NCBI RefSeq assembly: GCF_007954355.1
Contig: NZ_VOLR01000009.1
Span: 100,437 to 164,436, forward strand
Source: Colwellia hornerae
GTDB taxonomy: Bacteria > Pseudomonadota > Gammaproteobacteria > Enterobacterales > Alteromonadaceae
Direction of reading: 5' to 3'
Length of the DNA stretch: 64,000 nt
Below, in pieces: positions 56,076 to 64,000 of this stretch; positions within the stretch are counted from its first letter, which is position 1, and each line of letters opens with the position of its first letter. The notes beneath the pieces were generated by a model. It worked only from the letters and a program-made list of their open reading frames with translations, was not told the DNA's origin and ran no database searches. Position numbers and translations under genes: made by a program.

Positions 56076-57923
56076 TTATAAAGTTGTATAATTAACCAAT
56101 ACAGGAAAGGCGATTAATAGCGTCGCCACTTTCTCTTTGTCTTGGATATTTGCTAATTGAATATGAACGACTTGTCCTTTTTCTGGATCAAATTCTGCGC
56201 TAACGTGGCCAGTGATATGATGGCTTTTTAATAAAGCATTGACGCTAAATTCGGTCGCTTTATTACGTAATAAAGGTTTAAACACTTTACCCACCGCGGT
56301 GAGCGGAAAACTGTCGAGTATGTCGATACGCTTTGGAATGGCGGCTCTTTCGTTAATATACGTTTGGCAATGGAGTAATAATTCAACGGCTGTCGTTTGC
56401 TGGGGATCTTTTACCACCACATAGGCAACCGGTATCTCTCCTGAATGGGCATCGGGTTGCCCAATAGCCACGGATTGAAGAACTCCCGCATGTGCCATTA
56501 AGGCATCTTCAATGATCTGGGGATCAATATTATGTCCACCGCGAATAATTAAATCTTTTGCGCGGCCAGTCAATTGAATATGTCCTAGGTCATTTATCAA
56601 ACCTAGGTCTCCGGTATTAAACCATTCATCGTCAACCCATGCCCCTTCATTATCACTCTCGTTCAAATAGCCTTGAAAGATATTAGGCCCTTTAACCAGA
56701 ATAATGCCGGGTTCATTGGCGTTACAAACACGACTAATTTTATTATCAATAACTTCAGCGGCAATCACTCGACTATAAGGTATACCATTACCCACTGAAA
56801 CGCCTTCAACGTCATATCCGGGTAATACCCTAGCAACCACGCAAGATGATTCAGTCATACCGTAACCATTGGTGACATTACAATTAAAGCGGCGCTGAAA
56901 AGATAATTTTAGCTCAATAGGTAAAGGTGCAGATCCGCAAGCCGCATGTTTAAAACAACTAAGGTCGAGTTCCTCATCGGGTTGCTGCAGTAGAACAGAA
57001 ATGATAGTCGGTACTGTCGGGAACCAGCACACTTGATATTTATGAACAAAATACCACCAGTTTTTAACTGTATTAGGGTTTCTAAATCCTTCGGGGGTCA
57101 TAATAACGACCGTGCGACCAGCACAAAACATCGCTAAACTGGCGGCAATAACACCAAAAACATGAAATAAGGGTAAGGCGTTTAATACCGCAGAGTTACC
57201 ATGATAGGCATTAAAACCGGCATAAACTTGTACAACAAAGCTAATATTATCATGAGATAGCTTAGCGACTTTAGGACGGCCCGTTGTGCCTCCGGTATGA
57301 AAGTACATCGCAATATCATCACCTTTTGGTTGAGAAGATCGCGCCAATCGTTCACTTGATTGTCCGGCTATCGCAAGATTAAAGTCTGTAACAGTAACCT
57401 GTTCATTACTCCCCTCACCATGACGGCTGTCGAGCACAAGTAACTGTTCAAGCGATGGTACTCGTGCAATAATTTCATGTACTTTTTTGCCTAATTCAGT
57501 CGTCCCATCAAGGGATACAGTGACTAATATTTTTGATTTTACTTCATTTAATATTTCAACAATGTGATCAACTTGCAAAAGATAATTAATCGGATTGGCA
57601 ATACCCACAGCTTGAGCAGCCCATAAACTAAGATGATTTTCAGTTAAATTAGGCAGAAGAATGGAGACAACGTCATTGCGCTCAACACCAAAGGTTTTGT
57701 AAAGGTTGGCTGTTTGATTAATTTTTTTTACTAAATGGGTAAACGTTAATTCTTTAGCAACTTCATCTCGAGTAGCGGTTAAATGCTCGGCAATTGCTAT
57801 ATTTGTAGGATATCCATCTTGGGCATGGCAAAACACATCATAGGTAGTTTTACACTGATATCGCTCTTGGTAGCTTATTTTTTCTAAATCTGCCAGTAAC
57901 TCTAATTCGTTTGGTTTAGACAT
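56076..57923 (-). CDS. Acyl-CoA synthetase (AMP-forming)
   Basis: Activates a carboxylic acid to its CoA ester. The 615-residue ANL enzyme has the P-loop-like YFHTGGTTGRPKVAK (about 213), GYGMTESSC, FNTGDLG and the C-terminal GRAKDLIIRGGHNIDPQIIE and AVGKVFKP. It is the likely first enzyme of the run and first in transcription order. The acid is not predictable; medium-chain, branched or ring-derived acids are all possible. Confidence 0.93.
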   Translation of the reverse strand: MSKPNELELLADLEKISYQERYQCKTTYDVFCHAQDGYPTNIAIAEHLTATRDEVAKELTFTHLVKKINQTANLYKTFGVERNDVVSILLPNLTENHLSLWAAQAVGIANPINYLLQVDHIVEILNEVKSKILVTVSLDGTTELGKKVHEIIARVPSLEQLLVLDSRHGEGSNEQVTVTDFNLAIAGQSSERLARSSQPKGDDIAMYFHTGGTTGRPKVAKLSHDNISFVVQVYAGFNAYHGNSAVLNALPLFHVFGVIAASLAMFCAGRTVVIMTPEGFRNPNTVKNWWYFVHKYQVCWFPTVPTIISVLLQQPDEELDLSCFKHAACGSAPLPIELKLSFQRRFNCNVTNGYGMTESSCVVARVLPGYDVEGVSVGNGIPYSRVIAAEVIDNKISRVCNANEPGIILVKGPNIFQGYLNESDNEGAWVDDEWFNTGDLGLINDLGHIQLTGRAKDLIIRGGHNIDPQIIEDALMAHAGVLQSVAIGQPDAHSGEIPVAYVVVKDPQQTTAVELLLHCQTYINERAAIPKRIDILDSFPLTAVGKVFKPLLRNKATEFSVNALLKSHHITGHVSAEFDPEKGQVVHIQLANIQDKEKVATLLIAFPVLVNYTTL

Positions 57924-58454
57924 TTAACGCTCACTCTAATACTCGTTGTCATTATTTATTATTACTACGACTGTAACCCAATAGTAATGTAGCTCACACA
58001 TTCTGCAATGCGGAACTGTATTTTGCAAGAGTTATTTAAAAGACAATTTAAAAGACACTAAAATAGAATTAACTAAGTAATTACATAGCCTTAATTACTC
58101 TTCAATAATAAAGAGTCGAACATATCGCTTTAATTTTCCCTAATTGGATCATTTCACTTTTAACAACTGGCACTAATCTCAGTAAAAGAGGATAATTGCT
58201 AGATAATACAAACGAGCTTAAACGGCTATTAAGAGTATATACCTAATGATTTTTAATGATTAACCACTCAAGTTTACAAACCTTACTACAGAAATAAATA
58301 GAATTAGATTCCGCCAAGCGGTACCGTGTGATATGTTATTTTTAATACCCAAAGCTCATAATTTAATACTCGACAAAATAAAGCCACTAATGAATAAAAT
58401 TAAACGGTTCTCGCATAAATCTGGCTCAAGAATAGCTATTGTCGAGTATGCAAA
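57924..58454. other. Divergent spacer, acyl-CoA operon promoter region
   Basis: About 530 bp, AT-rich. It must contain the promoter of the acyl-CoA run and of the 58455 gene. I see no operator repeated elsewhere and no gene. Confidence 0.5.
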
Positions 58455-59861
58455 ATGACAAAATATTTTGCTTGGTTATCGCCACTTTGCTTAGTCATTA
58501 TTTTTATTGCAACACTAATCACTGAATGGTCCGGTTATCAGCCAACGGCCATGTTAGCCTTGTTTTTCTTAGTATTATTTATTTTACTCGAATGGAAAAA
58601 TTTAGATTTAACCAGCAAAGTCATAGTATTGGTTGCGATTAACCTGACACTTCTCTTGTTGTTATTTTCACAGATATCACTATTACAATTAAATATATTA
58701 TCGCGTGGCGTTGCTTTCTTTGCCTTTTTTTTAATTGCCCTCGGTCTTTTAAAAGAAGCCGCTATGACCTCAAATTCAGTCAATTTAACCGGTCTTATGC
58801 TCCTGCAACAACAACCTGTTAGGCGATATGCACTACTGACCTTTGCTAGTCATATATTGGGGATACTGATGAGTGTTGGCGCTATTAATTTACTTGGCAC
58901 TATGATCCAACGAAGTTTAGATGATAATAAAGACATTGTTGATGCCCGTATCATTAATGCAAGACAGCGCCGTATGATGCTAGCAGTATTACGCGGATTT
59001 TGTAGTGTACCCCTGTGGGCGCCAACCTCAATCACTATCACTCTATTAGTTACCACCATTCCTAACTTGCAGTGGATAGATATTATTCCCTACGGCTTAT
59101 ACCTGACCTTTGCACTACTTTTATTCGGAATTTGGCTGGATAAAGTTCAAGCACCTAAGAATCTTGGCCATCTTGTACCGACAATGTCGAATAATTTGGC
59201 TGACTTGAAGGTCAGTTATCCAATTTTAATGGTGGTAATAACCTTAGCACTCGTTGCTGGCGCATTGATGTTAAGCACCTCTCTGCGCCCCATTGCTGCC
59301 GTATTAGTCAGTGCGCCATTGGTCAGTGTTGCTTGGATTTTTAGCCAGTATCAACGCAAAAATAATAAATTAAACGCCTTGCAGCTCACTGTAAAGCGCT
59401 TTAGCACCGACATTTTTTTTAGATTAGCGCTACAGCGTTCAGAAATCGTTTTCTTTACTAGCTCAGTGCTCATCGGACGCTTACTACTCACTGTGGTTGA
59501 TCTTGACTGGTTTGCTCATCAGTTAGATCTTTTAGATATATCTGCAGCACTGATATTAATTGCGGCTTCATGGATAATTTTTATTGCGGCGCTGTTATTT
59601 ATCAGCCCAATGATTTCAGTGACTTTAATGGCTGGCGCTTTATCTCAATTACCCAGTGTCGAAAATATGCCCGTTACCCTTGCCTTGGTGATGATGGTGA
59701 CTTGGGCTGTCGTTGCAGGTAGTTCACCTTCTACTACCTCGGTTCGAATTAACGCCAAAATTACTCGAATATCTCCGACTCAAATGGGCCTTCAATGGAA
59801 TGGTCTGTATAGTATATTAGTACTCTTGCTATTAGACTTTTTTGTTATCCTAATGGTGTAA
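58455..59861 (+). CDS. Polytopic membrane protein of unknown function
   Basis: 468 residues with about 11-12 hydrophobic segments and short loops. A basic loop near residues 160-180 (ARIINARQRRMMLAVLRG) is followed by FCSVPLWAPTSITITLLV. The C-terminal part has TWAVVAGSSPSTTSVRINA, a glycine/serine-rich break inside a membrane segment that resembles the re-entrant hairpins of ion-transporter-superfamily carriers. A transporter is likely; I do not recognise the family. It stands alone and is followed by an independent gene 111 bp on. Confidence 0.65.
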   Translation: MTKYFAWLSPLCLVIIFIATLITEWSGYQPTAMLALFFLVLFILLEWKNLDLTSKVIVLVAINLTLLLLLFSQISLLQLNILSRGVAFFAFFLIALGLLKEAAMTSNSVNLTGLMLLQQQPVRRYALLTFASHILGILMSVGAINLLGTMIQRSLDDNKDIVDARIINARQRRMMLAVLRGFCSVPLWAPTSITITLLVTTIPNLQWIDIIPYGLYLTFALLLFGIWLDKVQAPKNLGHLVPTMSNNLADLKVSYPILMVVITLALVAGALMLSTSLRPIAAVLVSAPLVSVAWIFSQYQRKNNKLNALQLTVKRFSTDIFFRLALQRSEIVFFTSSVLIGRLLLTVVDLDWFAHQLDLLDISAALILIAASWIIFIAALLFISPMISVTLMAGALSQLPSVENMPVTLALVMMVTWAVVAGSSPSTTSVRINAKITRISPTQMGLQWNGLYSILVLLLLDFFVILMV

Positions 59862-59972
59862 TAAATAATCACTAAAACACGCTAAATCAATTATTTCCGC
59901 TGCAACTTGTATGTAAAGCCGAACTCTGTTTATATTGATGTAAATTAAGCACAATCTGACCAGAAGGGAACT

Positions 59973-62156
59973 ATGTCTGTATTGAATCACCCCAAGAAAA
60001 CACTCTTATTATGCGCAGCACTTTCACTCACCGCTTGCCAAAATGATAAAGAACCTAATAAGGCCCCAGTAATGAAAGTGGAAAACCCTGATAAAACTAT
60101 TAGCTATGACATCTTAGGAAAAACTGACCAAGATCATCTATATCTTGAAGAAGTTCTCGGTGAACAAGCATTAACTGAAGTAAAAAGCTGGAATACCCGC
60201 ACCCTCGACCGCTTAATGGCAGACCCTTTATTTGAAAAAATGAATAGCGAAGTATTGGAAATTGTTAACAGCAAAGACAAAATTCCATACGCGTCTTATC
60301 GAAATGGAGAAGTGCATAATTTTTGGCAAGATGAACAACATGAAAGGGGGATATGGAGAAAATCAACCATGAGTAGTTACCTTTCTGACACTCCGGTTTG
60401 GCAAACTGTTTTAGACTTTGACGCGCTGTCAAAAAGTGAAAATAAAAACTGGGTCTACAAAGGCAATAACTGCCTTTCCCCTGATTATGAAATTTGCATG
60501 GTCAGCCTTTCTGATGGCGGTAAAGATGCCGTTATTCAACGTGAGTTTAATACCAAAACACAAACTTTTGTAACCGATGGTTTTATCACCCAAGAAAGCA
60601 AAGGCAGTATAGATTGGCTTGACAAGAACACTTTGATTATCGGCGTGGATTTTGGTGAAAACACCATGACAACGTCTGGTTATCCGATGGTTTCGAAACT
60701 ATGGCAACGCGGTACTCCGTTATCGAGTGCCGTTGAAATTGACCGTGGCAAACAAACAGATGTCGGCTATTGGGGTGGCGTAACAGAGCTAAGTGATGGC
60801 CGCCGCGAAATCATTACTACCCGTGCATTAACCTTTTATGACACCGAGTATTATTGGTTTCCACGTAAAAGTGATGGCAGCATCAGTGAAAAAATAAAAT
60901 TACCTATACCTAAAAAATCCAATTTAAGTGGTGAGTTTAAAGGGCAAATGATTGTCAAATTAAACGAAGACTGGCGTGGCTTCAAACTAGGCGACTTAGT
61001 CAGCTTTAACATTGATAATTTTATCAAAGATGGCAAAATTGACCTTATTAACCTTGTTTTTAGTCCTGATGAAAAATCTTCAATTGGTAACTTTGGTGTG
61101 ACAAAGTCGAAAGTACTGATGAGCATCTACCATGATGTAACTGGCTCTGCTTATCAATTTGATTGGCATGACAATAAATGGACCGCTAAAAAATTAGACT
61201 TTCCATCTAATGGTTCCGTCTCAATTGGCAGTACCAACAGTAAAGAAGAAATTGCTTTTATTTCAGCAGAGAGCTTCCTTGATCCTGACACACTTTATAC
61301 TTACAACACCGCAACAGGTAAAAAAGCTAAAGCGAAATCTTTACCTAGCTGGTTTGATGCTGCAAGCATGATCAGTGAACAATTTTTTGTTTCTTCAACC
61401 GACGGTACTCAAGTCCCCTACTTTGTGGTTAGACACAAGAACACAACGTTAGACGGTAAAAACCCAACCCTTTTGTATGGCTATGGCGGCTTTGAAGTTT
61501 CTCTAAACCCAAGTTATTCAGCGACTCGCGGAAAGTTATGGTTAGAAAGAGGTGGTGTCTATGTCCTAGCCAATATTAGAGGCGGTGGCGAATATGGACC
61601 TAAATGGCATCAGGCTGGTTTAAAAACCAATCGCCAACGTATTTATGATGATTTTATTGCTGTCGCTGAAGATTTAATCGCCAAAAAAATAACCTCTCCT
61701 GAGCATTTAGGTATCGAAGGTGGCTCAAATGGCGGCTTGTTAATGGGGGTGATGTTTACTCAACGTCCTGATTTATTTAATGCAGTTATATGTGCTGTGC
61801 CCCTGCTTGATATGATGCGCTATCATACCCTGTTAGCCGGTGCCTCATGGATGGGCGAATATGGCGATCCTGAAAATGAAATTGAAGGAAAGTTTTTGCG
61901 CAGTATTTCACCTTATCATAATATTGACCCTGGCGTAGATTACCCAGAAGTCTTCTTTATAACCTCGACTAAGGATGATCGTGTTCATCCTGGACATGCT
62001 CGAAAAGTGGCGAAGCGCATGGAAGATCAAGGACATAAATTTTTATATTATGAAAACATTGATGGTGGCCATTCTGCTGCTGCCAATCTTAAAGAAACCG
62101 CTAAGCGAATCGCACTGCAACATACTTATTTAATGCAAAAGTTAGCAAGTAATTAA
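59973..62156 (+). CDS. Prolyl oligopeptidase (S9A), lipoprotein
   Basis: A 727-residue serine peptidase with a lipoprotein signal (LSLTAC, Cys about residue 22). The N-terminal beta-propeller spans about 70-430. The alpha/beta-hydrolase domain carries YGYGGFEVSLNPSYS, ANIRGGGEYGPKWHQAGLK, nucleophile S585 in GIEGGSNGGLLMG, the Asp in TKDDRVHPGH and His in DGGHSAA. It hydrolyses short proline-containing peptides, probably at the envelope. An AGAAGGGAA-type site precedes the ATG. Confidence 0.94.
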   Translation: MSVLNHPKKTLLLCAALSLTACQNDKEPNKAPVMKVENPDKTISYDILGKTDQDHLYLEEVLGEQALTEVKSWNTRTLDRLMADPLFEKMNSEVLEIVNSKDKIPYASYRNGEVHNFWQDEQHERGIWRKSTMSSYLSDTPVWQTVLDFDALSKSENKNWVYKGNNCLSPDYEICMVSLSDGGKDAVIQREFNTKTQTFVTDGFITQESKGSIDWLDKNTLIIGVDFGENTMTTSGYPMVSKLWQRGTPLSSAVEIDRGKQTDVGYWGGVTELSDGRREIITTRALTFYDTEYYWFPRKSDGSISEKIKLPIPKKSNLSGEFKGQMIVKLNEDWRGFKLGDLVSFNIDNFIKDGKIDLINLVFSPDEKSSIGNFGVTKSKVLMSIYHDVTGSAYQFDWHDNKWTAKKLDFPSNGSVSIGSTNSKEEIAFISAESFLDPDTLYTYNTATGKKAKAKSLPSWFDAASMISEQFFVSSTDGTQVPYFVVRHKNTTLDGKNPTLLYGYGGFEVSLNPSYSATRGKLWLERGGVYVLANIRGGGEYGPKWHQAGLKTNRQRIYDDFIAVAEDLIAKKITSPEHLGIEGGSNGGLLMGVMFTQRPDLFNAVICAVPLLDMMRYHTLLAGASWMGEYGDPENEIEGKFLRSISPYHNIDPGVDYPEVFFITSTKDDRVHPGHARKVAKRMEDQGHKFLYYENIDGGHSAAANLKETAKRIALQHTYLMQKLASN

Positions 62157-62229
62157 CAGTTTTATAGCGTAAAACTGATTGTAGTGCCAAGATAATTAGC
62201 AGTATTTGTCTAATCATAGTCGGTTTATT

Positions 62230-62260
62230 AAAGTCTGTTTAACGTTGTTAAACAGACTTT
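62230..62260. terminator. Bidirectional terminator between the peptidase and the 62383 gene
   Basis: Perfect 13-bp stem AAAGTCTGTTTAA/TTAAACAGACTTT with a 5-nt loop, between convergent genes. Short A/T flanks on both sides. Confidence 0.7.
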
Positions 62261-62382
62261 ATTATTAATAGCAGTAACGAAATTTTCTCATCAATAGCTA
62301 TAAGAAATTTCGTTTCTGTACCTTTATTTAAAGCACCTTGCTAGGCTAATATGGGTGAATAAATATCCATAACCTTAAAATT

Positions 62383-63207
62383 CTAGCTTTTCTCTTTAGA
62401 TATCTGATGAATAAGTGATATACCCCACTCACTCATCCCATCGCCAATAGCACCGACCATTAGCGACAAATACTTTTTCCCGGTAGCTTGCTTATAAAAG
62501 TGACTATACTCATTTAAATCTTCATTACTGATGTCACGATAAATAAAATATGATGTTAAAACCATTTGCTGTTCCATAGCAGGTTTTATATTGACAGCCA
62601 TTTGTTCTAATTGAGCATCGAGCTGCGTAGCAAGCTCAACATTTTCTGGTTGGGTGACTTTCAAAGCTTCAAACATATTTTCTAACATTGTCATCATCAA
62701 ATTCATCCCTTGTTCGACTATTTCTGATGACTCAACATAATGAATAATTACTTTTGTTCTCTCGGGAGATGGCGGGGTTGATTGTAACTCAGCCATATAA
62801 AGCATTAAATTTTGCTGGAACTTTGGATCGGTAGATTGAAGTTCAGCACTTACAACGCGAGAAGCAAGATCACTATCCAACCATGAAAGAATCGCCTGTA
62901 GTTCAGCTAATGAAACATTTTTCCTTATGTTTTCAGTCATTTTTTTAAGCATCACATCAGGATTGAATGACGATACAAACACTTGCATAAATCTTTCATG
63001 TTCAACTGGGTTTTTAGCCGTTAAAGCCATTTGCTGTCCCATCGCTTGCAACTGTAGCGGTAGTCCTTCAATTGACTGGGTTACCCCTGACTTATCCATT
63101 AACTGATATATTTGTTTATCCGTTATCTGATCATTTGCATACGATGTTGTGATGATAAACGACACTAAAATAATGCAGAGACCTATAAACGTGGTAAATT
63201 TTTTCAT
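62383..63207 (-). CDS. Exported protein of unknown function
   Basis: 274 residues with a signal peptide (IILVSFIITTSYA, cleaved about residue 25). The mature part is helical and Gln/Met-rich with no cysteines or enzyme motif that I recognise. The two-part pattern (IYQLMDKSGV near the start; helices with LSLAELQAILSWLDSDLASRV-like spacing) recalls the DUF2059 group of periplasmic proteins, a weak guess. An AGGAGAAC ribosome site precedes the ATG. Confidence 0.7.
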   Translation of the reverse strand: MKKFTTFIGLCIILVSFIITTSYANDQITDKQIYQLMDKSGVTQSIEGLPLQLQAMGQQMALTAKNPVEHERFMQVFVSSFNPDVMLKKMTENIRKNVSLAELQAILSWLDSDLASRVVSAELQSTDPKFQQNLMLYMAELQSTPPSPERTKVIIHYVESSEIVEQGMNLMMTMLENMFEALKVTQPENVELATQLDAQLEQMAVNIKPAMEQQMVLTSYFIYRDISNEDLNEYSHFYKQATGKKYLSLMVGAIGDGMSEWGISLIHQISKEKS

Positions 63208-63585
63208 GTTGTTCTCCTGGTTTATTAAACAATATGTTTAAAAATCTTTAGTGACTTTACCATTAGAAGTAAGTCGCTAAATTCCATTACAGACTATCTA
63301 TAAATACAAGTTATGCCCCCTTATGTTGCTTTGGATTTAAACTAATAATGAGTAAGCATTTGCCTTTACTCATTATTGAATGACTCATTGAGTATAGTAA
63401 ATAAATCAATCATCGGATTACATTTAGTGCAACAGCTACAAGAGCAAATATAAAATGAGTACTGGCAATCGAATTTGATATTTAAAAGCTTAGCAAGATC
63501 TCAAAACTAAAACGTAACATATCACCCGATAAATTACTGTTAGAACTAAACCAGATATAAATACCTTATTGTTTATGCAAGTTTA
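63208..63585. other. AT-rich spacer before the transposase scar
   Basis: No gene. A perfect 12-bp stem hairpin (AATAATGAGTAA and complement, 63344-63377, 10-nt loop) lies upstream of the 62383 gene. Otherwise nothing is recognised. Confidence 0.5.
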
Positions 63586-63770
63586 TCAACCTAATAAGCT
63601 AGTCGCTTTTGTATTGCCAATAATGGCTAATTGAAACTTATCAAGCGGTTGTTTGTTCGAATATGTTTGAGTTAATAAGGTCCCTTTGAATAATTGATGC
63701 CAACGTTGTAATACCTCTTCGGTTGACCAGCTTTTCATCTGCTCACTGTCGTAAGCGTCTGGGGAAAGGC
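63586..63770 (-). mobile_element. Fragment of a REP-associated/IS200-like transposase
   Basis: The frame contains MKSWSTEEVLQRWHQLFKGT and LTQTYSNKQPLDKFQLA, an internal segment I recognise from Y1-type REP-associated transposases. The N-terminal HUH part and the catalytic Tyr part are missing, and the frame stops soon after. A decayed remnant. Confidence 0.55.
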
Positions 63771-63772
63771 AT

Positions 63773-63886
63773 CTAGCCTTGTTTGAAGTTCCAAGGTAAC
63801 AGATGAGTAAGGTTTTCAGGCTTCTTAGCAAGTTCATCTAGACATGTTTGTAAATAGTTATCGACCAGCAAGCCGTAAGGGTATAG
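63773..63886 (-). mobile_element. C-terminal fragment of an IS66-type transposase (second copy)
   Basis: In frame: YPYGLLVDNYLQTCLDELAK, then PENLTHLLPWNFKQG and stop (63775-63773). The LLPWN tail is the C-terminal hallmark of IS66 TnpC proteins. A stop codon directly precedes it, so only the tail survives. Confidence 0.6.
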
Positions 63887-63896
63887 CTAACGACAC

Positions 63897-64000
63897 CTAG
63901 CCGCGCTGAATATTCCAGGGTAACAGCGGTTCAAGGTTGTTTGGTTGCTCTGCAATATGTTGTAAGCACTGTGATATATAGTCATGCACGACTATGCCGT
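63897..64000 (-). mobile_element. C-terminal end of an IS66-type transposase, runs off the window
   Basis: In frame from the window edge: GIVVHDYISQCLQHIAEQ, then PNNLEPLLPWNIQRG and stop (63899-63897). It has the same LLPWN tail as the neighbouring fragment but diverged sequence, so it comes from a different IS66 relative. It may be the end of an intact gene beyond the edge. Confidence 0.6.

Noticed and set aside
1..64000. tRNA, rRNA, CRISPR arrays or prophage
   Set aside because: I saw no cloverleaf, rRNA segment, regular spaced repeats or phage structural genes in the window.

Overview
The window looks like chromosome of a marine, probably cold-adapted gammaproteobacterium of the Alteromonadales (Colwellia/Thalassotalea type). 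This rests on the low-GC coding style, an Oar-like TonB receptor, a GlyGly-CTERM secreted nuclease and the gene families present. It is an inference; no rRNA or tRNA gene is visible.

Region 1 (1-32.5 kb, interrupted at 11.9-16.1 kb) reads as one nucleic-acid and purine scavenging locus. Secreted enzymes come first: a phosphodiesterase/alkaline phosphatase fusion, a lamin-tail endonuclease I, an S1/P1-type nuclease, and a second endonuclease I with a carbohydrate-binding-type module. A concentrative nucleoside transporter, adenosine deaminase and purine nucleoside phosphorylase follow. An 11-kb gene run (deoD-xdhABC-allB-uraD-uraH-allA-guaD-puuD) then takes purine bases through urate and allantoin toward glyoxylate and urea. 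The freed pentose phosphate can be handled by transaldolase, transketolase and glucose-6-phosphate isomerase, which sit in or beside the locus. A RutR-like TetR regulator is divergent from the purine run. Seven 16-bp sites of the form TTGAC-N6-GTCAA (0-3 mismatches in the ten fixed positions) lie upstream of nupC-tal-pgi, between add and the phosphatase fusion (two), and upstream of deoD, endonuclease I and tkt (two). I infer one regulon. The step from allantoate to ureidoglycolate is not encoded here.

Region 2 (11.9-16.1 kb) holds a GNAT-like protein, Dps, an AlkB-type dioxygenase and an Old Yellow Enzyme. The last has a promoter with a 19-bp spacer and a palindrome, as in MerR-controlled promoters.

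Region 3 (28.0-28.5 kb) is a tandem 151-bp repeat array. Region 4 (32.7-36.1 kb) is the Oar-like TonB-dependent receptor. Region 5 (36.1-45.3 kb) has an AraC regulator divergent from an SRPBCC/sterol-desaturase pair, a glutarate-type pair (CaiB CoA-transferase and glutaryl-CoA dehydrogenase) divergent from a LysR regulator, and a TRAP transporter.

Region 6 (45.4-57.9 kb) has a GNAT enzyme, a DMT permease, an IclR regulator and a ten-kilobase minus-strand acyl-CoA degradation run: acyl-CoA synthetase, thiolase, multifunctional hydratase/dehydrogenase, nitronate-monooxygenase-like protein, hydratase, two thioesterases and EtfBA. It has no acyl-CoA dehydrogenase of its own. Region 7 (58-64 kb) holds an unrecognised membrane protein, a prolyl-oligopeptidase lipoprotein, a secreted protein of unknown function, and a scar of decayed transposase pieces at the right edge.
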